64,000 nucleotides of DNA. It comes from Microstegium vimineum (taxonomy: Eukaryota; Streptophyta; Magnoliopsida; Poales; Poaceae). The stretch spans positions 41,306,718-41,370,717 of the forward strand of contig CM039133.1 in NCBI GenBank assembly GCA_022036555.1, in the 5' to 3' direction. Below, one piece after another: positions 33,800-46,481 of this stretch (its first letter is position 1; each line of letters starts with the position of its first letter). The notes beneath the pieces were generated by a model. That model did not search any database and was not told the DNA's origin. It saw nothing but the letters and a program-made list of their open reading frames with translations. The translations under genes were made by a program, and so were the position numbers.

Positions 33800-36700
33800 A
33801 TGTCGACTCGCCATTCTGAACGTTTGGGTCGTCGTTCCCCTTCCCCCGCACCGGCCGCACGTGGTCGCGGTCGTGGTCGTGGACGCATGGGAGCCATCCC
33901 CCTCAACCTCAACGAGGAGGCGCCCCGCGCTCCTACCTCACCACCTGCTGGAGGACCACCACCTGTGGAGAACCTTCCACCACCACCACCTTCCCCTCCA
34001 CCTGCTGAGGATGCTCATGATGGAGCAGACCCACCACCACCGCCACCCCCGCTTCTGACGGAGGTGATGGATCGCCAGACTCGCATCATGGAGGCCCTCA
34101 CAGAGAACTTGATGAGGCACAATGGAGGCTTCCAGAACGACTTCCAGAGGAAGTTGGAGGGGTTCCTCAAGCTGAGGCCGCCTACCTTCGACGGCAATGA
34201 CAGCGATCCCATTGCCGTCGAGGACTGGCTGCGGGAGATCAAGAAGAAGCTGGACCTTACCACTTGCTCCGACGAGGAGTGCATTGGGGTCGCAGCTCAC
34301 CAGCTCACTGGCGCAGCACGCGCTTGGTGGGACAGTTTTCGTGACTCCCACCCCGACCCTGCTCACATCTCCTGGGAGGAGTTCACTGAGGCTTTCCGTG
34401 AGTACCATATTCCTGATGGTGCAATGGAGGCCAAGGCGGAGGAGTTCCGCAACATCTCTCAGGGCTCTGAGAGGATTCACGAGTACGTGAATCGCTTCAC
34501 CCGCATGATGCGGTATGCTCCCTCTGAGAGTGACACTGAGAAGAAGAAGATGTACTACTTCCGCAAGGGACTGAACCCTCGTCTCAAGCTAGCTCTCTCG
34601 GGTAACCCCAGTTATACCCTGAGGGAGATGATCGACAAGATGTTGGAGATCGAGAAGGACCGTCTGGAGGCTGACGTGTTCTTCAAGGAGAAGAAGCGCG
34701 GTGTGGAGGCTACCTCTCGCTCCTCGGCCCACCAGAGGCCACGAGTGAGTGGGCAACCCTCGTCTCGCCCCCGTCTTCCTTAGGGAGCTGTGCGTGGCTC
34801 GAGTCATGGAGGTGGCACCCACACCGCTAACTACCACCACCTCACTCCGGCCCGCCCTCAGCTGAGTCGCCCCGCGTCAAGTACAAGCACGTGGAAGGCA
34901 CCTGCGCCCACCGCTACAAGCAGTGTGCCCTTCACTTGCTTCGGTTGTGGCCTCCCAGGTCACAGGATCGCCCATTGCCCCAACCAGACGACCGCTCCAC
35001 CGACACCGGCCCCTGCGAGGCAGGCTCAGGGCACCCCTTACAAGGGAGCCACTGGTCCTACCCGTGGCCGTCTTGCGCACCTGACAGCTGAGGACGCTCA
35101 GGCAGCTACCGACGTGGTGTACGGTATGTTCTTAGTACACGGTGCCAAGGCGTCCGTGCTGTTTGATTCAGGAGCTACTTGTTCATATATCTCTACTAAG
35201 TTCTTATGGGAGTATGGTCCCCCAGTCACCCCTCGTCAGGTACCCATAGACACTCACTCACCGTTGGGAAACATCAGATGCACCCACAGATGCAAGGATG
35301 TGAGCATTACCATTGAGGGAAACACCTTTCTAGATGATCTTACCTTACTACCCTTTGATGGATTGGATGTTATCCTGGGAATGGATTGGTTGACTCAGCA
35401 CAAGGGTGTGATATCATGCTCACCCAGGTATGTGATGATCACAACCCCGAGTGGCCAAGTGGTTCGATGTGAGCCCAGCAAGGGGAAGACTGTCTCTATG
35501 TTGTGTACCCTTGAAGCCAAGGAGTTAGAGGAAGTGCCAGTGGTATGTGAGTACCCGGATGTGTTTCCAGAGGAGTTGCCGGGAATGACACCGGATCGGG
35601 ATGTCGAGTTCGTGATCGACCTCCTGCCAGGTACATGCCCTATTGCTAAGAGGCCTTACTGCATGTCGGTAGATGAGTTGGCAGAGTTAAAGAAGCTGAC
35701 GGAGAAGGGGTATATCAGGCCAAGTGCTTCCCCTTGGGGTTCCCCTGTGTTGTTTGTGAAGAAGAAGGATGGTTCCATGAGGATGTGCATTGACTACCGG
35801 AACCTGAATGCGGTCACAGTCAAGAACAAGTATCCGTTGCCTCGGATAGATGACTTGTTGGACCAGCTGAGGAATGCTAAGTTCTTCTCCAAGATTGACC
35901 TTCATTCTGGATACCATTAGATGAAGATCAGGAACGAGGACATTCCTAAGACGGCCTGTGTCACAAGGTATGGGTAGTATGAGTTCACTGTGGTGTCCTT
36001 CGGTCTCACAAATGCCCTCGCATACTTCATGAATATGATGAACAAGGTGTTCATGAACGAGCTTGACAAGTTCGTGGTGGTGTTCATTGATGACATTCTA
36101 GTCTATTCAGCCACCGCAGAGGAGCATGAGCTTCACCTCAGAGCTGTTCTCGAGAAGCTAAGGCAGAACCAGCTATATGCCAAGTTCAGTAAGTGCGAAT
36201 TTTGGCTTGAAGAAGTCGCATTCTTGGGTCACGTACTTACCACTGAGGGAGTTGCAGTGGACCCGGCCAAGATTGAGGTTGTGAAGGAGTGGGAACAACC
36301 CCGCAATGTGTCTGATATCAGGAGTTTCTTGGGATTGGCGGGTTATTACCATCGGTTCATTGAGAACTTTTCCAAGATAGCCAAGCCCATGACAAATCTG
36401 TCAAAGAAGACCAATGAGTTTGAGTGGACGCCCGAGTGCGAAGAGAGCTTCCAAACACTCAAAACAAAGCTAACTACCACTCCAGTGCTAGCACTACCCG
36501 ACATTGGGCAAGCCTTCGTCGTATACTGTGATGCTTCGAGGCAAGGCTTAGGTTGTGTCCTGATGCAACATGGAAGGGTTATCGCATATGCCTCTCGTCA
36601 GTTGAAAGAGCATGAGAAACGGTACTCGACCCATGATCTTGAGCTTGCAGCTGTTGTGCATGCTCTGAAGATTTGGAGGCACTACCTGATTGGGAACAAG

Positions 36701-38424
36701 TGCGAGATCTACACTGATCACAAGAGCCTGAAATACTTCTTCACTCAGGAAGATCTGAACATGAGGCAGCGAAGATGGCTTGAACTGATCAAGGACTACG
36801 ATTTGGAGATACTTTACCACCCTAGGAAAGCCAACGTAGTTGCTGATGCCCTAAGTCGCAAGAGCTACTGCCACACCATGATCACTAGTACCCTACCTCC
36901 AGAGCTAAACCGGGAATTGGAGGATCTCCAGCTGGAAATAATACCTTCGAACCTGCTACACGAGCTTCGCATCCAGTACAATCTCACGGATCGGATACGC
37001 AAGCAACAATAGAAATGCCCGGTAATGCAAGAAATCAGGGATCTAATGGGGCTAGGCAAATGTCCTGAGTTCAGGGAGGATGATCAGGGAACCATCTGGT
37101 ACAATGAGAGGATCTGTGTGCCCACCAATCAAGCCTTGCGTGATGAGATCTTGTCTGAAGCACATGACTCCAAGTACTGTATCCACCCAGGGGTGTCAAG
37201 ATGTATGCTGACTTGAAGAAGCATTTTTGGTGGAAAGGCATGAAGGCCGAAATTGCAGGCTATGTGGCTCGATGCGACATCTGTAATCGAGTCAAAGCCG
37301 AGCATCAGAGACCCACCGGACTCTTGAAGCCGTTGGAAGTTCCTGTCTGGAAGTGGGATAGCATATCCATGGACTTCATAGTCGGTCTACCAAGATCCCC
37401 AAAAGGACATAACTCCATATGGGTGATGGTCGATCGTCTGACCAAGGTAGCACACTTTGTGGCAGTCAAGACCGACTACTCGTCTGATAAGCTGGCAGAT
37501 CTCTATATCGAGAACATCCTTCGTCTCCACGAGGCACCAAGTCGTATCGTGTCCGATAGAGGCACCCAGTTCGTATCTCGGTTTTGGAAATCGCTTCACA
37601 AGGCTATTGGTACCCGTCTAGACTATAGCACGGCATACCACCCTCAGACCGATGGTCAGACGGAAAGGGTGAACCAGATCTTGGAGGACATGCTCCGAGC
37701 TTGTGTCTTGAAGTATGGCTCGGATTGGGAGAAATACCTACCTCACGCAGAGTTCTCCTACAACAACATCTTTCAAGCTAGTCTCAAGATGTCTCCGTTC
37801 GAGTCCTTGTATGGGAGACCTTGCAGAACCCCGTTGACGTGGTCTGAACCTGGGGAAAGATCTTTCTTTGGCCCTACAAAGATCAAGGATGCCGAAGAAG
37901 GGGTCACTCAGGTGCGAGAAAACCTAAAGATCGCATAGAGTCGACAAAAGAGCTATGCCGATAAAAGAAGGAGAGACTTGGAGTTCAAAGTGGGGGACTT
38001 CGTGTATCTAAAAATGTCACCACTTCGGAGCACCTCTCGTTTCCACGTGAAAGGAAAGCTAGCACCAAGGTTTGTGGTACCTTACCGCATCTGTGAGAGA
38101 ATTGGCAAGTTGGCCTACAAGGTGGAGCTCCCCGAAGAACTCGCGGGAGTGCACCCAGTGTTCCACGTGTCTCAGCTGCGTAAGTTCTTGAAGCTACCCA
38201 GTGAGAAGATCTCCTCTGAGGTTCTCGATCTGCAAGACACTCTGGAGTACAAGGAACACCCGGTTCTAATTCTTGACAAAGCCACCAAAGAAACCAGAAG
38301 CACCGCCATACCCATGTGCAAGGTTCATTGGAGCAACCACACTGAACGCGAAGCCACTTGGGAGAAGGAGTCTAAGCTCCGGTTGTTGTACCCCTACCTT
38401 TTTGAAAGGTACGTCTCGCTTTAA
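33800..38424 (+). pseudogene. gag-pol: Chromovirus Gag-Pol, inactivated by TAG codons and a frameshift
   Basis: Gag starts at MSTRHSERLGRRSP and carries the capsid helix RAWWDSF (about 34325) and the CCHC knuckle CFGCGLPGHRIAHC (about 34937). Then come protease (LFDSGATCSYIS, about 35160) and reverse transcriptase (DYRNLNAVTVKNKYPLPRID and FIDDILVYS, about 36090). RNase H follows (VYCDASRQGLG, TDHKSLKYFF). Integrase comes next, with CDICNRVKAEH, the Asp of SMDFIVGLP, SDRGTQF and TERVN. The chain ends in a chromodomain-like stretch with KVHWSNHTEREATWE. In-frame TAG codons lie at 34781, 35918, 35975, 37010 and 37936. A one-base shift lies near 37190-37200. The natural end is TAA at 38422-38424. 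Confidence 0.9.
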
Positions 38425-38444
38425 ATCTCAGGACGAGATTCCAA

Positions 38445-38458
38445 TGAGGGGGAAGGAC
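38445..38458 (+). other. Polypurine tract of Tekay-like element
   Basis: TGAGGGGGAAGGAC lies immediately before the right LTR. Confidence 0.8.
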
Positions 38459-41400
38459 TGTAACAACCCGAGTTTTCAAACCACACAAAAATTGCAACTT
38501 TTTAAAATTTTCTTAGATAACCCATGTTTGGTGTTTGAATAATAAGAAACCCCTCTTTAGTTGCACAAGTAGATCGCTCTAGCACTAGTTATAGTTGCAT
38601 GTCATGTTAATTAAGTTAACCCTATTTTGCTTCTTGTGGATCTTCTTTTGATTGCTAATTAAATTAACTAACTAGACTTGTTTTGGTTTTAAAAGAGAAA
38701 GGAAAAGGGGAGAGGAAGAGGCTTGGCCACAAGCAAACCAGCCCAACTGTCCGAGGTGGTCCAACTAGCCCAGCAGCAGCGCAGTCTAGCAGCACCACCT
38801 AGCACCGGCCCAGCTAGCTCTGTGCGGCCCGTACAACAGCAGCAGCAGCAGCGGCCCAATCCAGCGCGCCAGCCCAGCTGCAGGCCCGCACCGCGCCTCC
38901 ACCCGATCTCGCTGACGAGTGGACCAGCCGGTCCCGCCTATCATCCCCTCCACCGCTCCCCTCCTCTGCTTTTCGCCGGCGAACAGAAAGCAGAGCAGGC
39001 CGGCTCTCCGCCGCGCCCTGCGTAAAGCCCCGGCCCCATCCGCTAGAGACTCCACGCGTCGTGCCTCCCCTTTTTAACCGCCCAGCTTGGCGCCAAGGGA
39101 TCAGCAGCAGGGCGTGACGACGCCTGCGGTGACGCCGCCCCCGTCACCCGCCGACGTCACGGCAGAACCCCTTTTGACCGCCACGCCGTTCGAATTGGAG
39201 TGCGCCGCGGCCACCGGAGCTGCCCTCTCCTCCAAAACCCTAGCCTAGACCTCCTATCTGCCCTACACGTGCCCCCTCATCATCTCCCGTCGTCCGCTGC
39301 CGCCATGGCCGGACCGCCCCTATAAGAAGGGAAGAGCCCCCCAAGCCACGCCTCTCCCCAGCCCTAGCCGCACACCAGCGGCCACACCCGCACCGAACCG
39401 TAGCGAGAGAGAAGGGAGAAGAGGAAGGAGGAGGAGAAGAGGAAGGAGCCACCCCTGGTGTCGCCGTCGGAGCTCGCCGGGAGTACCGCGACGTCGACTA
39501 CTCCGACGTAGCGGCTCGGCACTGCACGGCACGGCACCGCCTCGCCACTGCGTCGCCTCGCCCTGCACCGCTAGCCACCATCACCGCCACCCACGGTAAG
39601 TTGCCGGACCCCGACGCACTCTTGCGTCGCACGCTCGCCATGGCCAAGCCTTGTCATGGCAAGATCCCGTTCCGGCCGCACCACGCCCCTCGGGCTTCAA
39701 CTGACTCCACAGCCACCTCCGCCACCTCTCAAGCACCTGCTAACACCCCTCCACAGCCGCCGGCGACCACCGAGCCGAGCCTGCCACGTACGCCCCGCCG
39801 GCGCGGCCGCGCTCTGCCAGCGCCACCATGCCGCAGACCCTCCACCGCAATCCGGCCACCTCACTATCCGAGGAGGGGCCGTTGAGCTCCACTGCCGTCG
39901 CGCACGCCCAGCCACGTAGCTGGAAGTAACTGTAAGGGCTCCCACCTCCTTGATCGTCGGAAGTTCGTGCCAAGCCAACGCAGCGAACACCATGGCGCAC
40001 AGCGCCACGCCGCACGCGTCCCACTGCCGCAGCCACGCCAAGCCATCCGTAGCCGCACCCTTCACCGCAACGCCGTCGCACCGCCGCGCGGGCGCTGCTG
40101 CCACCACCACGGCACGACGCGCGCTGCCGCTGACGCCGTCCACCGAACCGCCATCGCCGGGGGCCGCAGCAGGGGGGGAAAGAGGCGAGGATGAGCGAGA
40201 CCCGAGCCCCCGCACTTGCACACGCGAACACACACGGCACGCACGCGCCCGGAGCAGAGCAGGGGAGACCGCGCGACGGAAGCCAGAGCAGGCCATCTAG
40301 TTTGCCGGGCGCCGGTGTTGAGTCCACCATGGACTGAAGGTAAGAAGGGGGGTTCTGGTGGGTCTTATCCACCGTGAGCCGGCCCCCACTGCCGCAGGCA
40401 AGCAGGAAGAGGAAGTGTGCCTCTGCGCAACGTAGGCCCAAGGCCAGAAGGGAGGGAAGGAGAAGAGGGAGTAGAGCTGGGCTGAGCGGTCGTGGGCCTT
40501 GCCCCCGCATGCAGAGCCGGCCCGGGAGCAGAGAGAGGAGGAAGTTGGGCCCTGCGTCCCTGGGCCACAGTGTCGGCGCGGCCCAGTGGACAAGCAGGCC
40601 GGCAGTTCCCCCCCCCCCCCCCCTTTGACTAAGCCAGTCGGGCCAGAAAGCCACAGTCGGCCCAAACCCTCTGTTTTTTCCCTTTTCCTTTTGATTAAAC
40701 TTGATTAATGACTTATAAAATTCATAGAACATTCTTACGATTTCGGAAAAATGCAAACTTGGTGTCCAAATGTTTCTAAAATCAAGCCCTAGGTCATAGA
40801 CTTGTGTTTGAGTGTATTCGGGTCTTTTCGTTCTCTTTTCGCATCTTTGTGAATTATCCGTAGTTGTCTAATTTGCGGTCTCTTGTAACGGTTTAGACCC
40901 AGAGGAGCCAACAGCTGAGGAGGAGGACAAGGACTACATAGAGGATGCCAACGATGACTGGACAGGTGCCACGTCCCACCCACCATCATAGAACCTAATA
41001 GACATATCATGTTAATGAGTAGATTGCTAGCGCTTTACTTTATGCAGTTTGCTCTGAATAGGTTGCATGGTAGATTGATTGTAAAGCCTTTACCTTGTCG
41101 CAACCTATCCCCTACACACCTGCTTATAGGATAGACACCGCTTATATATATACCATGTCACATGCTCTATTCATACTTTTACCTTGATGTTTAGAGGACT
41201 TGCTTGTGTGTGGACTAGGCACGGTGTGCCACTAAAATGTGATGGTAATAACTGGGGAGATCTTCGCGTGTGTCTTGGGTGTGTGGTGAGGGTCGAGTCG
41301 ATCGGACAGGTTCTACGACGAGTCCAGGGGACGAGTCTCGCCGGGGGTGCGACCTGGGCATCCCCACGAGAGGTACCTGTGGTGGGTACATGTGTGTTGG

Positions 41401-42570
41401 AGGAGATCCCGGGGCGAGCCCCGAGATAGAGGTGTTGTGATGGCACGGGGGAGTACCCCACCTGTGGAAGATGACCTGTCTGATCATACCTAGGATCTGG
41501 AATAGCATGAGAATCGGAACCATGAGCTTTATTCGTGCACACCACTCGTCCCTGAATGGGCGGGGTACGAATGTCGATCGGTTTAGGCGATATCATTACT
41601 GTCAGGTTGTTAGGTGATAAGTGTGGGTGGTGCCGTCGTGGGGACCGCACCATCCTAGATGCGTAGTACCACGTTGGCCCGGTGCTGCATCTCCCAGTCT
41701 TAGTTTGTCGGTGCGCCGGGGAGCCCCAGGGCTGAGTGGCAGGATGATGTCGAACCGGATCGAGCGATAGCCCGTTGTCAGCCTAGACCGCGGCCACGGT
41801 CGACGATGGTGATCTTGTGGGTACAGGTGTACACACTCTGCAGAGTTGATCGATCTATACGTATAGCCGTGTCCCCGGTTAAGGACATCTCGTAACCTAC
41901 GCCTCGCTTGCTTTAGAGAGATGAGTCCCTTCTTTTCTCCCCCTTGGGTTTTGTAGGTCCGGCTGTGAGCCGCTGAGGCAATGACAAGAGGGAGTCGTCT
42001 TGTCGCCTAGAGAGTGTGAGATGATGTGGTGAGATGTGTGTGGATGGGATGGATGTGTGTGGGAAATGTGTTAAAACTTGAGAAACAACTTATATTTATG
42101 TTACCCGTTCAATTACTTAATAAACCTGCATAGGAAAACCTACAGCCAGATATAGGTTCTTTTCTCTACCCTTGCATACCACTTTCCACAGAGAAATACA
42201 CAAAGCATAGGGTGGGAGCCAGTGTCTAGTACAAATCGTACTGAAAGATTTTGGATTCAGGTGACGATCCGGAGAACGAGTTTGAGGACGTCGACCCGGA
42301 GGAGTAGGGTTTCGTGCTGCGCTCAAGTCGGAGATGCTGAAGATCTACGCTTCCCTTCGCTGTTCTATCTGCTGCGTGCTCGTGTGATTCCGCCCAGGAG
42401 GCGATGTAATAAATAATTTAGACTTCTTAATGTACTTTTTAAATTCAGAATTCGTGTATGACTATGATTATCGACTGTTATTTGATAATGCGATGGGATC
42501 ATCTTCGGGACTATCGTTTTATAATTCGCATCTGTGGATTTTCCCTTCGAGGAAAATCAAGATCGTTACA
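38459..42570 (+). repeat. Right LTR of Tekay-like element
   Basis: A 4.11-kb LTR from TGTAACAACCCGAG to GAAAATCAAGATCGTTACA. It lacks the solo LTR seen in the left copy, which shows the solo LTR arrived after the Tekay-like element. The TATA box is at 39321-39326 and a C16-20 run lies near 40605-40622. Confidence 0.88.
39321..39326 (+). promoter_or_regulatory. TATA box in right Tekay-like LTR
   Basis: CCCCTATAAGAAGGGAAGAG, equivalent to 27063 in the left LTR. Confidence 0.5.
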
Positions 42571-43456
42571 CCATCTCGCTCATCCCACCAACCAACTCGG
42601 CCACCGTCCCGCCTTATTGATAGTACCAAATCCTACACCTGATTGATAGTGATCGATGTGCAGGAATGAAGAACTCTTCTTTATCAGTGAAAAGGAAGAA
42701 GATAATTGGAACCTGAGTGCACAACTCAATTATTTAGATTTCATGGAAATGATTCAAGTGAGATTGAAAGAGGCCGAGTTCAGAGTTCTTCATAATTTGA
42801 CATGGACAGAGATATGCAGTGTGGCATTGCCAGTGCCGGCCGCATGGTGGAAGCCATCCACGCAATTGCAGCAAACCACTCTACTACTCGTTGTAGGACA
42901 GCTGTTATTTCTACTGCCCGTTGTAGGGCTCCAGTTATCACAAGGTCAGGTGGCATCTCCGCTGATGTGGCAAGTTCAAAGTAAAAATATGGCTTGGCAA
43001 GAAACAGTGATCACAATCATCTCCACCGCTGGTCGCCTACAACCAAGGCATGGTTTTGCTCCTGATACCTCTCAACCCCACAAAGAACTCTATAAGTTGA
43101 TAATGTCTCCCATGCTTTATTATCTTCTATCCAGAATATCAGACTAGTATGATGGCACTATCACATGCTCTATGCGGCCTTTTTATTTCCTGGCTCGGTA
43201 GAATGCATTTATATAGTAACCAACTGAATGAATGCAATTACACACCTAGACATAGCCTGACCACGGTCACAATTGGTTCTACAAAGTCCAGATCACTTTT
43301 GTCCTATAAAATTTAATGGTATGGTAGGTCCAAGTTTCAAATGCATGGTGCTCCACGGCTTGGCTTATTTTGTTCATCCATATATATCTAGTCAAAATAT
43401 ATGCACAACCTACCAAGTATATTCAAATATTGCAAAATCATTTAGCTTCATATATA
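42571..43456. repeat. Family A copy flanking the right LTR
   Basis: Starts CCATCTCGCTCATCCCACC directly after the LTR and continues through the family A landmarks GATACCTCTCAACCCCACAA, CTCCCATGCTTTATTATC and GAATGAATGCAATTACACAC. It is interrupted on the right by the CACTA element at 43460. Confidence 0.7.
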
Positions 43457-43482
43457 TAGCACTGCTACACGAAGGGCTTTTA

Positions 43483-43650
43483 ACCCGGGTGGAAGAGGCC
43501 CTTTAGTCCCGGTGCCTGAACCGGGACTAAGGATTCGAGACTAAATGTCCCTCTTTTAGTCCCGGTTCGTAGGCCTGGGATTAAAACCATACCATTAGCC
43601 CCGGTTGGTAATACCAACCGGGACTAAAGGTACTTTTTTTTGCTGATTTT
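43483..43650. repeat. Left subterminal inverted-repeat cluster of CACTA element
   Basis: Repeated TTTAGTCCCGG and CCGGGACTAA words include a perfect 21-base palindrome at 43601-43621 (CCGGTTGGTA, A, TACCAACCGG). These are the usual transposase-binding-type repeats of CACTA ends. Confidence 0.75.
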
Positions 43651-43893
43651 GGTATTGCGTATTTTGGTTTTACAATTAGATTAGGTATTCAAATGTGTAT
43701 TCTTCGCTGCTAATACATGTCTTCACGCACTTATAATTTAGTTTCAAGCATTAAACACACAAATAAACTATGAAACTCTATATATAAATATATTATGGAG
43801 CTATATATACATAAGTATAATATATATATATGCACATAAAGTTTACATCATTATCCATTCATATTTGTCTTAGGACACAACCACTCTCGCCAC

Positions 43894-44880
43894 TTAAATG
43901 TCATACAGATATTCATCTTGATTTGGCTTCAATTGTTCGGCCGGGTTGAAATAGAACTCGCCTTCGGGTTTGAGAACTTTCTCAAGAAGAAATCTTGCAA
44001 GTGTCTCTTGAATTCCTTTGAGGCGGACGTTATCCAACACTTGTCGCTTCAACCATTCATCCTTCAATTTGCATTATAGAGAAACAAGTGTTAATATACA
44101 TAAGATTTATTTAATAACAACAAATAAATAAAATGGATTTATTATATATACATATTACATACTTTTAGTGTCTTTGTAAGAGTTCTTCTTGCATACACCA
44201 TGAGGAACTCGCAAACGCGGTATCCACAGATTGTTGCCTTGTGGCTGCCTTAGAACCCACTGTAAGATATGAAAAGATTACTATCGTCATCATACGCATA
44301 CGTTAAAGTATGCTAAGGTAACAGATTATGAGAGCTAGTAGAACTTACACTTAGCTGGATAGGATCACGAAGTGGCACTTCCAGATTCGTACGGTGTTTC
44401 TCAACGAACCAAGCCCAAACCCTACTCAATAATTGGATCATTAATTAATTAACTATTGCAGTGTAGTTAAAGAGCATGAATCCACATTTAAATATCAAAG
44501 TTACCCCTTGATAATGTCTATCATATCTTGGTAATCTCCCAGTGGTTTTCTCAATGAGTCATAGATTACCAATTGACTTATGGACATATCGAAGACAATG
44601 AGTATCTAGTGAAAATTGCATTTGTTTATAGAGTCAACATATATATCTTTATGTTGAATTGAGTAAGTAAGATAAATTGTGCAAACAATAACAACACTCA
44701 CCCAAAGTTGTAGGAGAAGAGTATATATCTTTTGGTCTTTTGGTTGATCAAGAACATCCAAAGATTCCTCTTCATTTTAGGTATCCATTCATCGCGGGGA
44801 GTGTTTGGATCCGAGAATATGATGGATGGATCAATGAAACCAATGTCTGTGTCTTTTTTACGTTTGAGGTATGACATCAA
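43894..44880 (-). pseudogene. Ulp1/C48-type cysteine peptidase remnant
   Basis: Minus-strand pieces, read as exons from 44880 down, give YLKRKKDTDIGFIDPS and WMFLINQKTKRYILFSYNFG. A His codon follows at 44611-44609 within an HxILIVFDMS context, then YDSLRKPLGDYQDMIDII, VWAWFVEKHRTNLEVPLRDP and the Cys motif LCGYRVCEF (TGT at 44228-44226). The last piece ends DEYLYDI with TAA at 43896-43894. This matches the His-Asp-Cys arrangement of Ulp1-like peptidases, which cleave SUMO or similar modifiers and are often carried by plant transposons. A TAG replaces the Trp after the catalytic His. A one-base shift lies before the Cys motif, so it is not functional as read. Confidence 0.7.
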
Positions 44881-45286
44881 GAATCTGCATATGTTTGAGG
44901 ATAGTGACTATACATATAAATATGATATAGTGAGAGTACTAAAAGAAATGATCACTTACAGATAGTAGCAGTTAATGAGATTTGTCCAGAGCGTCCATAT
45001 GACATAGTTGGTGCAGCTCACTAAACTGAATATATATAATGTCATCGCCCCAGAAGTAATGTTCATCTCTAATTTTGACGCAAATCCAGTCATCTATGCC
45101 TTTGCTACATGCCTCCATGTACCACTAGTATAACAAGTGCATTTGCGTACCAAGTTCCCTGAGGGCCGCAGGGTTGTATAGACTCCTGCCACGTACATAA
45201 TTTCTCTTCCACTCATCGACTACAGTTGCACTTTTGATGACTGCATTTTCTAGCATTTGGGCCGCGGTTAGACCAGATTCTAACAA

Positions 45287-45955
45287 CTAATCTTTCATAC
45301 CATCATAATTGAGCGATCCACTTATCTCTTCTAGCACGCTCATGTTTGAACCATATTGATTCCCAACAACTAGCGGGGGCACTAATTGCTTTGATTGTTC
45401 CCCGAGCTGTGGGACACCATTCTGTGCTCTTTTCTCTTTATTCTTCGCCTCGTCAAATGACTTGGCGAGAGTGCGGTCATAGTCTGATAGTGGAGAACTC
45501 TTACGAGCATCACGTAGCTTTCTCTGCCGAGCATCCACCTCTTGCCTTAGAGCTAAACGACCTAAGAAGAACGGCTTTCTAGCTTCTTTCCTTGCTTTTT
45601 CGTTGTCCTTCATTTTCTTGAATTGTTTTTCCACATCCAACTTTATTGAAGTGTCTAGTTCTTCATCAGTCTTCTCATAGGGAAGTTTCTGAGGAATCTT
45701 AGCTACTTGTTTTTCCCTATAGCTTTCCTCTTTGCTTGCGGTGGGGCCGACACATTTGCTTTTGTGGCAGGCCTCTTTTTTAGCGATGGGGCGGCCAGTG
45801 TTGGTGCTGGGGACCGTTGTGGAGGCGATGGGGCCGGTTTCGGCATTGGAGAATGTTGTGGAGGCGATGGGCCAGTTTTGGAGATGGAGATCATCTTGGA
45901 AGTTCTGGGGAGGAAGCCGTGTCTTAGATTCCTCCATCGTCATCCCCTGCAGCAC
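45287..45955 (-). pseudogene. Linker exon of CACTA GRF-Ulp1 gene
   Basis: A 222-codon minus-strand frame is rich in Pro, Ser and Lys, with tandem PIASTT-type phrases. It then has the family-like motif LPYEKTDEELDTSIKLDVEK, followed by a basic helical stretch. It sits between the GRF exon and the Ulp1 pieces in the same orientation and probably belongs to the same transposon gene. I infer this from position and from general resemblance to grass CACTA proteins. Confidence 0.55.
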
Positions 45956-46283
45956 TATAACCAGCTAGTGATGAATGGACAATTGGACTTAGGTCTCTGA
46001 GTGAGGTCCTGCAGTGAAAACAATGAGTGAATAAAGTCTCGCTATTTAAGTCAATACAAAGTTAGTGAAAAAGAGTTAGGTACTTTCATTCGCACCTAGG
46101 ATGAGGAGGAGGCAGCGGCGATAGAATATGAGGTGATGCCCCAAGAATAATGATATAGCACTTGCGCCAACAAATAAATGTCTTCTCCGCTTCTCCTAAA
46201 GTCTTCTCCCCATCACCTCCTTCAATGTCAAGATTAACATTGCTATGACCTTTAATCAAAATCATCAGGTAAAATCATAACCA

Positions 46284-46481
46284 TCAAATGTGACAAAATA
46301 TATAATTCACATTATGATCTGGACACTTATAGAAGATTCGACCGTAGTTGGAACCCGTCTTCCTCACTCGGTACTCTATCACAATCTTTTGCATACACTC
46401 GCCACAGGCAATGAGAGGGAGGTCTGGCCTTAGTCGCTTTGGAACCCGATTAGAGGTCGAGTACCACGAAGCAGTTGCCAT
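46284..46481 (-). pseudogene. GRF-type zinc finger exon of CACTA gene
   Basis: The ATG at 46481 starts MATASWYSTSNRVP, then CGECMQKIVIEYRV and KTGSNYGRIFYKCPDHN. The C-x2-C, Gly-Arg-Phe-like (GRIFYKC) and final Cys pattern is that of zf-GRF domains, which bind nucleic acid. GTGAAT after DHN may be a splice donor. It is the likely N-terminal exon of the element's gene. Confidence 0.65.

Larger units (their letters stand above)
26164..42570 (+). mobile_element. Tekay/Del-like chromovirus (Ty3/gypsy), degenerate
   Basis: This 16.4-kb element has LTRs at 26164-31529 and 38459-42570, both TGTAAC...GTTACA. They are about 4.12 and 4.11 kb once the nested solo LTR is removed from the left copy. The order is LTR, a 512-bp captured segment, a 21-bp repeat of the LTR end, a decayed PBS, an extra ORF, gag-pol with chromodomain, PPT and LTR. 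The flanks do not give a matching target duplication (TCCAC left, CCATC right), so the ends have probably been rearranged. Lineage is inferred from the Gag, reverse transcriptase and chromodomain motifs. Confidence 0.85.
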
